Assembly: GCA_017554445.1 (NCBI GenBank)
Contig: JAFZIJ010000081.1
Coordinates: 34,480 to 98,479, forward strand
DNA length: 64,000 nt
Reading direction: 5' to 3'
DNA from: Victivallales bacterium
Lineage (GTDB): Bacteria; Verrucomicrobiota; Lentisphaeria; Oligosphaerales; Oligosphaeraceae
The position numbers and the translations under genes are program-made. The notes under the pieces are model-generated. The model did no database searches. It was not told the origin of the DNA and saw only the letters and a program-made list of their open reading frames with translations. How positions within the stretch are numbered: position 1 is the first letter of the stretch; every line of letters begins with the position of its first letter. Positions 35,881-42,912 of this stretch are shown piece after piece.

Positions 35881-35915
35881 AAAGCCGCTGAAGGCAAGAA
35901 GCGATCAGCGGCTTT
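35881..35915 (-). terminator. Terminator hairpin after the GH4 gene
   Basis: Arms AAAGCCGCTGA and TCAGCGGCTTT (11 bp) with a 13-nt loop, ending in four T on the minus strand. It is 57 bp past the GH4 stop and also lies 56 bp upstream of the Hsp70 start, so it separates the two. Confidence 0.82.
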
Positions 35916-35971
35916 CGGGCTAATTGGTTATGGTGTAGATGAGTGCCGTCCTCCAGACGGGATAGCTTCAT

Positions 35972-37315
35972 TTACTTATACTCAAGCATGACGCCGTCGC
36001 GGACGTGTGCTTCGAAAAGATCGTCGCACATGGATTTGATTTCGTCAAGCGTCAGTTCGGAACGTGTGTGCGGGTCGAGCATGGCCGCCTGATAGACGAG
36101 CGAGCGGGACTTCGCCATGGCCGCTTCGATGACGAGATTATGGACGTTGATATGCGTCATGTTGAGGGCGGCGCATTGCGGTGGCAGTTCGCCGACGGCG
36201 CAGCCCTGCACGCCGTTGCGGTTGACGAGGCAGGGGACTTCTACGCAGGCTTCCGGCGGAAGGTTGGAGATGAGTCCGTTGTTGAGGACGTTGCCGCCGA
36301 TTTCAATCGGTTTGTCTGTGATCATGGCTTCCATGATGTAGGAGCCGTATTCAAGCGTGCGTGTGTGAGTAAGTTGCTTGTTGTGAACGATTTCATCACG
36401 CTGACGATGCCATCCTGCGATCTGGTTCTGGCAACGGCGGAGATATTCGTCCAGCGGGATGTTGAACTCTTCGATGAGTTCGGGATAGAGTTTCTTGATG
36501 AAATACGGATGGTATTCGGCGGTATGCTCGGAGGATTCCGTGTTGTAGTAGCCGAAATGCTTCATGATTTCGAAGCGAACCATATCGTTGTGCTTTTCAG
36601 CTTCCTTCTTGCGGGCGGCGCGATTGAGTTTTTCAGCGGCCTTGCGGACTTCCGGATAGATGCTCCGGCCGTCTTTCGCGATTTCGAGAAGCCATGCCAT
36701 GTGGTTGATACCGGCGATCTTCCACGTGACGGGATTGTATTTTTCCCAAAGGCCGAGCTCGCGGAGAAGATGCTCCGCGCAAACCTGCACGGAATGGCAG
36801 AGGCCGACGGCCTTGATGCCGCATTTGCGGATCAGGAAGCCCGTGAGAATGGACATCGGATTCGTGTAGTTGAGGAACCATGCGCGCGGGCAGACGGCCT
36901 TCATGTCGTTCGCAAAACCTTCGAGCACGGGAATCGTGCGCAAGGCGCGGAAGATGCCGCCGATGCCGATCGTGTCGCCGATGGTCTGGCGGAGGCCGTA
37001 TTTCTTGGGAATTTCGAAGTCCGCGACGGTGGAGGGCTCATAGCCGCCGACCTGGATGGCGTTGATCACGAAGTCCGCGTCCTTCAAAGCGGCCTTCCGC
37101 TGCTTGATGCCCAGGTGGGTGGTGATGACGGCGCGTTCGTCATTGATGTTCTTGTTGAGGTTTTCTAGCATGAGTTTGGACTCATGGAGACGCTCGGCAT
37201 CAATGTCATAGAGGGCGATGTTGCTGTCCCTCAGGCAGTCCGTAAGCATGGCATCGCCGATGATGTTTTTGGCGAAGATGGTGCTGCCTGCGCCCATGAA
37301 GGTGATTTTCGTCAT
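35972..37315 (-). CDS. melA: GH4 NAD- and Mn-dependent glycosidase (alpha-galactosidase-like)
   Basis: The 447-residue protein is a family 4 glycosidase. It has the Rossmann start FMGAGSTIFAKNIIGD, VINAIQVGGYEP, the NYTNPM (about 150-155) and GLCHSVQ (about 171-177) blocks with the metal-binding Cys, and GINHMAWLL (about 199-207) with the metal-binding His. Members such as MelA need NAD+ and a divalent metal and act by oxidation, elimination and re-addition; substrates include alpha-galactosides and alpha-glucuronides. The symbol is my best recognition; LplD-like glucuronidase or galacturonidase activity is the main alternative. A consensus AAGGAG lies 9 nt before the ATG. A palindromic operator-like site lies directly upstream. 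Confidence 0.88.
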   Translation of the reverse strand: MTKITFMGAGSTIFAKNIIGDAMLTDCLRDSNIALYDIDAERLHESKLMLENLNKNINDERAVITTHLGIKQRKAALKDADFVINAIQVGGYEPSTVADFEIPKKYGLRQTIGDTIGIGGIFRALRTIPVLEGFANDMKAVCPRAWFLNYTNPMSILTGFLIRKCGIKAVGLCHSVQVCAEHLLRELGLWEKYNPVTWKIAGINHMAWLLEIAKDGRSIYPEVRKAAEKLNRAARKKEAEKHNDMVRFEIMKHFGYYNTESSEHTAEYHPYFIKKLYPELIEEFNIPLDEYLRRCQNQIAGWHRQRDEIVHNKQLTHTRTLEYGSYIMEAMITDKPIEIGGNVLNNGLISNLPPEACVEVPCLVNRNGVQGCAVGELPPQCAALNMTHINVHNLVIEAAMAKSRSLVYQAAMLDPHTRSELTLDEIKSMCDDLFEAHVRDGVMLEYK

Positions 37316-37333
37316 GATGTGAATCTCCTTTGT

Positions 37334-37357
37334 TTATACCGCATTTGCACGGTATAA
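37334..37357. promoter_or_regulatory. Palindromic operator-like site upstream of the GH4 gene
   Basis: Arms TTATACCG and CGGTATAA are perfect complements around an 8-bp spacer CATTTGCA. It lies 19-42 bp upstream of the GH4 start, overlapping where a promoter -10 (TATAAA on the minus strand) would be. Its size and position fit a repressor operator (LacI/GntR type), which is inference. Confidence 0.6.
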
Positions 37358-37559
37358 TGGCTGCTGGAAGTTCTCGAGTGGCTCATCCTTTTGGAAGGAA
37401 TGACAAATCTCCATAATATAATACATAAACATGATTTTGATAACCACGACGACGATAATTCACGTCTTCAGGCAAAGAAAGTGTGACAAAACTGCATGAC
37501 GTGTGACAAAATGGCACAGGTGGCATGGAATATTGTCTGGATCGCTCCACTGTTATCAC

Positions 37560-37577
37560 TTGGCATGAAAACTGCTT
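37560..37577 (+). promoter_or_regulatory. Candidate sigma-54 promoter for clpB
   Basis: TTGGCATGAAAACTGCTT has GG and GC separated by exactly 10 bp, matching the -24/-12 rule (TTGGCACGn4TTGCTT) with two mismatches. It lies 51 bp before the clpB ATG. Two copies of GTGTGACAAAA 20 bp apart (37481 and 37501) sit about 80-100 bp upstream of the expected start site, where an enhancer-binding activator would act. Confidence 0.5.
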
Positions 37578-37628
37578 AACCATAAGTAATCTGTTAAAAC
37601 ATTCGACAGAAGAAAGGAGGATTAAAAT

Positions 37629-40214
37629 ATGAACTATGACAAATTCACAGAAAAGAGCCGCGAAGCGTTGGGCGAAGCCCAGCAGATGGCGGCGAAGATG
37701 AACCATCAGGAACTGACTGGCCTGCATCTACTTGCGGCGTTGCTGAAACAGACGGAAGGTCCGGTCTGCTCCATGCTGTCCCGCATGAACATCGATTTGA
37801 AGGCATTGAACCAAGAAATCGACGAAGAGTTGAACCGCATCAATCAAGTGACCGGCGACGCGGGGCAGGTCTATCTTGGACAGGAAGGCACGCAGATCCT
37901 GCAGGAGGCGGAGGAATTCGCCAAACAGCTGAAGGATGATTACATCAGCGTAGACCATCTACTTATCGGCATGACGGTCAAAGGCCATGCCGTGAAACGT
38001 CTGCTGGAACGCCACAACGTGACGAAAGACAGCTTGCTGCCTGTTTTGAAAGACATCCGTGGCAATCAGCGTGTGACGACGCCGACGCCGGAAGCGACGT
38101 TCGAAGCGCTGTCAAAATATGGTAAAGATTTGACTGAACTTGCCCATCACGGCAAACTGGATCCTGTCATCGGCCGTGATGAAGAGATTCGCCGTGTCGT
38201 GCAGATTCTGAGTCGCCGTACGAAAAACAATCCTGTGTTGATCGGCGAGCCTGGTGTCGGTAAGACTGCAATTGTCGAAGGACTTGCCTTGCGTATCACG
38301 CAAGGTGATGTGCCGGAAGGACTTAAGAACCGCCGTCTGATTTCGTTGGACATGGGTGCCTTGGTCGCCGGCGCGAAATATCGTGGTGAATTCGAAGAGC
38401 GTCTGAAAGCAGTTTTGAAGGAAGTCACGAGCTCCGACGGCGAAATCATCCTGTTCATTGATGAACTGCACACGGTCGTCGGTGCGGGCGCGACGGAAGG
38501 CTCCATGGATGCGGGCAATTTGCTGAAGCCTATGCTGGCCCGTGGTGAACTGCATTGCATCGGTGCGACAACGCTGAACGAATACCGTAAATACATTGAA
38601 AAGGACGCGGCATTGGAACGTCGTTTCCAGACGGTTCTCGTTGCGCCGCCGAGCGTTGAAGACACGATTTCCATCCTGCGTGGTTTGCGTGAACGGTATG
38701 AAATCCATCACGGCGTCAGCATCCGTGATGCCGCATTGGTCGCTGCCGCAACGCTTTCCGACCGTTACATCACGGATCGTTTCCTGCCCGACAAGGCAAT
38801 CGACCTAATCGATGAAGCCGCCGCAAAACTGCGTACGGAAATCGACAGCCGTCCTGTCGAACTGGACGAAGCGATCCGCCGCCAGATGCAGATTGAAATC
38901 GAACTGGCCGGTCTCCGCAAGGAGAAGGACGATGCGTCCAAAGAGCGTGCGGAAAAGCTTGAAAAAGAACTGGTTGAAGTCAAAGCGAAGACGGACGCCC
39001 TGCAGGCCCGTTGGCAGGCTGAAAAGGACGCCATCAAGAAGGTCAGCGACTACAAGGAAGCCCTTGAATTGGCGAAAGTCAATTTGGAGAAGGCGCGTCG
39101 TGCCTATGATATGGGCAAGGCGGCCGAACTGGCCAACGGTGTCATTCCCGGCCTTGAGATGAAGATCAAAGAGGCTGAAGCGAAAGTTCAACAGGTTGAA
39201 GGCGAACGACTTCTGAAGGAAGAGGTCGATGAGGAGGACGTGGCGGAAATCATCAGCCGCTGGACGCACATCCCCGTCAGCAAACTGCTTCAGGGCGAAC
39301 GTGAAAAACTGCTCCATCTGGACGACAAACTGCATGAGCGTGTTGTCGGCCAGAATGAAGCGGTCGAAGCCGTTTCCGAAGCGATCCTGCGGGCTCGTGC
39401 GGGATTGAAGGACCCGCGCCGTCCTATCGGTAGTTTCATTTTCCTAGGCCCGACTGGCGTTGGTAAGACGGAACTTGCCAAGACGTTGGCGGCCAACTTG
39501 TTCGATGACGAACGCGCGATGGTTCGTATCGATATGTCCGAATACATGGAGAAGTACTCCGTGGCTCGTCTGATCGGCGCGCCTCCTGGATATGTCGGTT
39601 ATGATGAAGGCGGCCAACTGACGGAAGCCGTCCGCCGCCGTCCGTACTGCGTGCTGCTGTTCGACGAAATCGAAAAGGCGCATCCGGATGTTTTCAACAT
39701 CCTGTTGCAAGTTCTCGACGACGGCCGTCTGACGGATTCGCAAGGCCGTGTGGTCGATTTCAAGAATACGATCATCATCATGACGTCCAACATCGGCAGC
39801 AAGGACATTGTCGAATACGACGGCAAGGATTTCGGTGCGATGCGTGAACGTGTGATGGCGCAGTTGCGTGCTTCGTTCAGGCCTGAGTTCCTGAACCGTC
39901 TGGATGACATCGTCGTGTTCCAACGCCTTGGCAAGGAACACATTCTGTCGATTGTCGATCTGCAACTGGCCGAATTCGCGAAACGTCTTTCGGCTCAGCG
40001 GATGGGCTTGGAAGTCACGGATGACGCGAAGAAACAACTGGCGGAAGAGGGCTACGATCCTGTCTATGGCGCGCGTCCTCTGAAGCGTGCCGTGACGCGT
40101 CGTCTGGAAAATCCTGTCTCCAAACTCGTCATTTCCGGCGAGTTGTGCGAAGACAAGACGGTGGTCGTGGACTACGACCGCACGAAGGCGCAGTTTACAT
40201 ATACATGCAAGTAA
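37629..40214 (+). CDS. clpB: ATP-dependent chaperone ClpB
   Basis: The 861-residue protein is full-length ClpB (usual 850-870). Order: N-terminal Clp_N repeats (1-145), first AAA+ domain with Walker [10 protein letters not shown] (about 204-212) and Walker B LFIDELHT, coiled-coil middle domain (about 405-525, heavy in Lys and Glu), second AAA+ with Walker [10 protein letters not shown] (about 603-611) and Walker [13 protein letters not shown], and a C-terminal ClpB_D2-small domain. It lacks the LGF/IGL loop for ClpP, consistent with disaggregation together with DnaK. A consensus AAAGGAGG precedes the ATG. The candidate sigma-54 promoter and repeated upstream elements suggest regulation different from the usual heat-shock control. 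Confidence 0.98.
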   Translation: MNYDKFTEKSREALGEAQQMAAKMNHQELTGLHLLAALLKQTEGPVCSMLSRMNIDLKALNQEIDEELNRINQVTGDAGQVYLGQEGTQILQEAEEFAKQLKDDYISVDHLLIGMTVKGHAVKRLLERHNVTKDSLLPVLKDIRGNQRVTTPTPEATFEALSKYGKDLTELAHHGKLDPVIGRDEEIRRVVQILSRRTKNNPVLIGEPGVGKTAIVEGLALRITQGDVPEGLKNRRLISLDMGALVAGAKYRGEFEERLKAVLKEVTSSDGEIILFIDELHTVVGAGATEGSMDAGNLLKPMLARGELHCIGATTLNEYRKYIEKDAALERRFQTVLVAPPSVEDTISILRGLRERYEIHHGVSIRDAALVAAATLSDRYITDRFLPDKAIDLIDEAAAKLRTEIDSRPVELDEAIRRQMQIEIELAGLRKEKDDASKERAEKLEKELVEVKAKTDALQARWQAEKDAIKKVSDYKEALELAKVNLEKARRAYDMGKAAELANGVIPGLEMKIKEAEAKVQQVEGERLLKEEVDEEDVAEIISRWTHIPVSKLLQGEREKLLHLDDKLHERVVGQNEAVEAVSEAILRARAGLKDPRRPIGSFIFLGPTGVGKTELAKTLAANLFDDERAMVRIDMSEYMEKYSVARLIGAPPGYVGYDEGGQLTEAVRRRPYCVLLFDEIEKAHPDVFNILLQVLDDGRLTDSQGRVVDFKNTIIIMTSNIGSKDIVEYDGKDFGAMRERVMAQLRASFRPEFLNRLDDIVVFQRLGKEHILSIVDLQLAEFAKRLSAQRMGLEVTDDAKKQLAEEGYDPVYGARPLKRAVTRRLENPVSKLVISGELCEDKTVVVDYDRTKAQFTYTCK

Positions 40215-40221
40215 GGATGTG

Positions 40222-40260
40222 GCGCGGGCAAAAGCCCGTGCCCGACGGCGGGACGCCGTC
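40222..40260. repeat. GC-rich double-hairpin repeat after clpB
   Basis: Two hairpins stand in a row: GCGCGGGC/GCCCGTGC (40222-40241) and GACGGCG/CGCCGTC (40244-40260), followed by GTTACC. The layout and the GTTACC ending match the 4713-4820 repeat. It starts 7 bp after the clpB stop and may also end that transcript, though no T-run follows. Confidence 0.85.
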
Positions 40261-40335
40261 GTTACCTTGCAAAAGGCAGGTTTGCTATTATTGTATTGTT
40301 CGGAGAGTTGGACAAACTATTCTATCGGACAACCA

Positions 40336-41517
40336 ATGAAATACGCAATCCTGCCTTTGTTTTTTGCCATGATGCTGTGTGCACAGGTCACGCCAAAGCA
40401 ATTCGATACGGCCATGGGGCTTCGTGTGTTCGGAGACGGCGACATTTGGAGCGAAAGCGCGCAGTCGCTTGCGACACGATTGAACTGCCATATGGCGAGC
40501 GACGGTGCCGAAGGCATCGTCCGTTATTCCGCCTATGTCAACAAATTGCCGTGCTTCGGTTCAAAAGTCGGCCAGATTCGCGCCAGCGAACGGGACGGTA
40601 AGCTTCTGCAAGTCGCCTTGACACTTGGAAACAAAGGCGATATCGCGAAAGGGACGAAAGCCGCCGCTGTTAAGAACGCCTTGGTGAAAGAGGCGAAAGA
40701 ACTGCGTAAGGCGATTAATGACATTCTCGGCAAGTCTGAAAAAGGGCAATTGTCGTTGAGCGGGAAGAACGTGCGCGTCGATTGGTGGAAATGCGGCGAT
40801 TCGGCGGTTGTATTGGACGCGGAATCGGGCGAATTCATCTTCCTGCGGTTCATGTCCATTGCGACATTCGAGGCGGGCGTCAGCCGAAAGGAGGCCCGCC
40901 AGAAAGTGCAGGCGGCGAATTTGATGAGGAACATCGACCGGAAGGATAACGGCGACGTCTATCTGATGAACGTCCCGATGGTCGATCAGGGGCCGAAAGG
41001 CTATTGCGCTCCTGCTTCATTGGAGCGTGTTTTCCTGTATTTAGGAATACAAGGAGTTGACATGCACCGCATTGCGGATGACGCCAAGACAGGCGTCGGC
41101 GGCGGGACAAGTTCGGAAGAATTGGAAAAAATCGCCCAGAAGTGGGGCCGTCGCTATGGTGTTTCGACGCATACCGCGCCGTTTAAGTTCCGTGCCATCC
41201 AGAAGGCCATCGACGAAGGGCTGCCGATGATCTGGACGATGTGGTCCACGAATGTGTATGGTGAACGCGCCAACCAGAATACACATGCACGGCAGACGAT
41301 GACGACCGAGCAGTGGATCAAGACGTTGAAGAAGCAGAAGAAAATCAAAGACGTCCATGAAGGGCCGCACATCTGCCTCGTCATCGGCTATAATGCGACG
41401 ACGAATGAGATCGCCGTGTCGAACAGTTGGGGCAACAGCGCGGCGGCGTTGTGGTGGGTTCGCATGGACGACGCGGAAGTCGTCGCACGCGGCAAGCTTG
41501 TCTATCTGAAGCCGTAG
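40336..41517 (+). CDS. Secreted C39-like papain-fold peptidase
   Basis: The 393-residue protein begins MKYAILPLFFAMMLCAQ, a signal peptide, which makes 40336 the start. The N-terminal half (about 20-210) is unassigned. The second half is a papain-like C39-type peptidase domain: MVDQGPKGYCAPASLERV (catalytic Cys, about 225), GPHICLVIGYN (catalytic His, about 350) and VSNSWG (catalytic Asn). The full triad makes it probably active. It should act on secreted or cell-envelope proteins. It follows clpB by 121 bp and a GC-rich repeat, so it may be expressed separately; it has only a weak ribosome-binding site. Confidence 0.87.
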   Translation: MKYAILPLFFAMMLCAQVTPKQFDTAMGLRVFGDGDIWSESAQSLATRLNCHMASDGAEGIVRYSAYVNKLPCFGSKVGQIRASERDGKLLQVALTLGNKGDIAKGTKAAAVKNALVKEAKELRKAINDILGKSEKGQLSLSGKNVRVDWWKCGDSAVVLDAESGEFIFLRFMSIATFEAGVSRKEARQKVQAANLMRNIDRKDNGDVYLMNVPMVDQGPKGYCAPASLERVFLYLGIQGVDMHRIADDAKTGVGGGTSSEELEKIAQKWGRRYGVSTHTAPFKFRAIQKAIDEGLPMIWTMWSTNVYGERANQNTHARQTMTTEQWIKTLKKQKKIKDVHEGPHICLVIGYNATTNEIAVSNSWGNSAAALWWVRMDDAEVVARGKLVYLKP

Positions 41518-41556
41518 CGTTCATGCCAGACCGAATTCGTTCTGGCATGAACGCTA
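41515..41556 (+). terminator. 16-bp hairpin starting at the peptidase stop codon
   Basis: The left arm begins with the TAG stop codon itself (TAGCGTTCATGCCAGA), the loop is CCGAATTCGT, and the right arm is its exact complement (TCTGGCATGAACGCTA). It is a likely terminator without a T-run. An AATGCTT array begins on its last base. Confidence 0.85.
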
Positions 41557-41667
41557 ATGCTTAATGCTTAATGCTTAATGCTTAATGCTTAATGCTTAAT
41601 GCTTAATGCTTAATGCTTAATGCTTAATGCTTAATGCTTAAGCCATAAGCCATTGGCCATAAGCAGC
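41556..41667. repeat. Twelve perfect 7-bp AATGCTT copies plus diverged heptamers
   Basis: AATGCTT repeats twelve times without a single mismatch (41556-41639) and then changes into AAGCCAT, AAGCCAT, TGGCCAT heptamers in the opposite sense (41640-41660). Perfect identity over 84 bp points to recent slippage expansion. Confidence 0.97.
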
Positions 41668-41840
41668 CACGCAAAGCGTAACTTAAGGCGCAGGTGGGAC
41701 GCTTTCCTTCCGCCTGCGGCGGTGCTGATGGCTCATGGCTAATGGCTTAAGGCTGTTGCTTTCTGGAACTACCAGAGTTTCCAAAGCTTCCAGAAGACCA
41801 TAAGCCTTAGACTTTAAGCCATAAGCCTTTGGCCATAAGC
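41668..41840. repeat. Mixed repeat spacer: GC-rich unit, heptamers and nonamers
   Basis: This part of the 342-bp gap (41518-41859) holds no gene. A GC-rich segment (41675-41725, with CCGCCTGCGGCGG) is followed by CTGATGG/CTCATGG/CTAATGG heptamers, four nonamers TTCTGGAAC, TACCAGAGT, TTCCAAAGC, TTCCAGAAG (41761-41796), and then heptamers ACCATAA, GCCTTAG, ACTTTAA, GCCATAA, GCCTTTG, GCCATAA (41797-41838). Confidence 0.85.
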
Positions 41841-41865
41841 ATTTAAGCCGCAAAGCGGCTTAAAT
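41841..41865 (-). terminator. Stop-codon hairpin of the Gfo/Idh/MocA gene
   Basis: Arms ATTTAAGCCGC and GCGGCTTAAAT are perfect complements around a 3-nt loop. The left arm on the minus strand contains the last codon and the TAA stop. Heptamers follow at once. Confidence 0.85.
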
Positions 41866-42894
41866 CTCCTGCCATTGTTTCGTTTTATAGGAGTCGTAGA
41901 TGGCCTGCTGGATTTGGAGGCCGCGGCGGGCGTCTTCCGCCGTGCAGGTCACAAGACGGTTGCCATTGACGCATTCCGCGAAATCGGCCATCTGGGCCGT
42001 GAAACGGTCGCGGGACGTCATGAATTCGAACACTTCCTTGCCGACGGGATTGCCACCGACGGTGAAAAGCTCCACAATCTGCGGATCATTTCGAACCCAC
42101 GGATTCATGAGATTGCCGATGATCGTGCCGACTGTGCCGTTGATTTCCACGTTTTCGTTGCAGTTGGGCCAACGGACGTTACGCCAGCCGTTGCGCAGGC
42201 AGCCGATGGCTCCGGACTGGAAGCGGAACAACGTCAGCGACGAATCTTCGATGTGCGGCATCGGTGAATCCGGCGATGGCGTGCCGACGCCGAAAACGCC
42301 TGTGATCTCGCCCATGAGATTGCGCATCATGTCGATCCAATGGATGCATGAATCCGCGACGATGCCACCGCCGGAAATTTCCGCCGATGTCCGCCAGTTG
42401 TTATAGACATACGGATCGTCCCAGAACTGCGTGATCGTGATTGTGTGCGGCGTGCCGATGCGGCCGCCGCGAATCAGTTCGCGAATCTTCTTCCATGCGT
42501 CGCAATGGCGGGATTGGACGGCGATCTGCAGGATTCTGTCGTTCTTCTTGGCGGCGTCGATCATGGCGTCGGCCTCTTCGATGGTCATGGAGATAGGCTT
42601 TTCGCAGATGACGTGCAGGCCCGCGTTGAGGCAGTCAATCGTCGTGACGGCGTGGCTGGAGGTCGGCGTTGCGTTGACGACGGCGTCGAGATTGGCTTTG
42701 GCGATCATTTCGCGATAGTCTTCATATGTCTGCGAGACGTGGAATCTCTCGGCGTCCTTCGCGAGCTTCTCCGTGTTGAGATCACAGAGGGCGACGAGTT
42801 CGAATTTGTCCGGATTATTGAGAATGCCATCACCGTGGACGTTGCAGAAAATGGCGGAGCAAGCTCCGATGGCTCCAATACGAATCTTTTTCAT
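41860..42894 (-). CDS. Gfo/Idh/MocA-family NAD(P)-dependent oxidoreductase
   Basis: The 344-residue protein has the N-terminal Rossmann fold (GAIGACSAIFCNVH at about 7-20, VALCDLNTEKL) and the family's EKPISMT block (about 99-105), followed by ITQFWDDPYVYNNW and the substrate-binding lobe with ADSCIHWIDMMR (His-Asp). Members oxidise or reduce sugars, inositols or glycosides with NAD(P). It has AGGAG 6 nt before the ATG. It lies 18 bp downstream of the GH-A-like gene and probably acts on its product. Its 3' end forms a hairpin with the stop codon. Confidence 0.95.
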   Translation of the reverse strand: MKKIRIGAIGACSAIFCNVHGDGILNNPDKFELVALCDLNTEKLAKDAERFHVSQTYEDYREMIAKANLDAVVNATPTSSHAVTTIDCLNAGLHVICEKPISMTIEEADAMIDAAKKNDRILQIAVQSRHCDAWKKIRELIRGGRIGTPHTITITQFWDDPYVYNNWRTSAEISGGGIVADSCIHWIDMMRNLMGEITGVFGVGTPSPDSPMPHIEDSSLTLFRFQSGAIGCLRNGWRNVRWPNCNENVEINGTVGTIIGNLMNPWVRNDPQIVELFTVGGNPVGKEVFEFMTSRDRFTAQMADFAECVNGNRLVTCTAEDARRGLQIQQAIYDSYKTKQWQEI

Positions 42895-42912
42895 GTTTGT
42901 TCTCCTGTAAAG

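Larger units (their letters stand above)
37316..37628. promoter_or_regulatory. Divergent control region of the GH4 and clpB genes
   Basis: Within these 313 bp I see three structures: a 24-bp palindrome next to the GH4 gene (37334-37357), a direct repeat GTGTGACAAAA at 37481 and 37501, and a sigma-54-like promoter at 37560-37577 for clpB. No gene is visible; the frames here are shadows. Confidence 0.6.

Noticed and set aside
41556..41639. CRISPR array
   Set aside because: The repeats are directly adjacent with no spacers and only 7 bp long; no cas genes are in the window.
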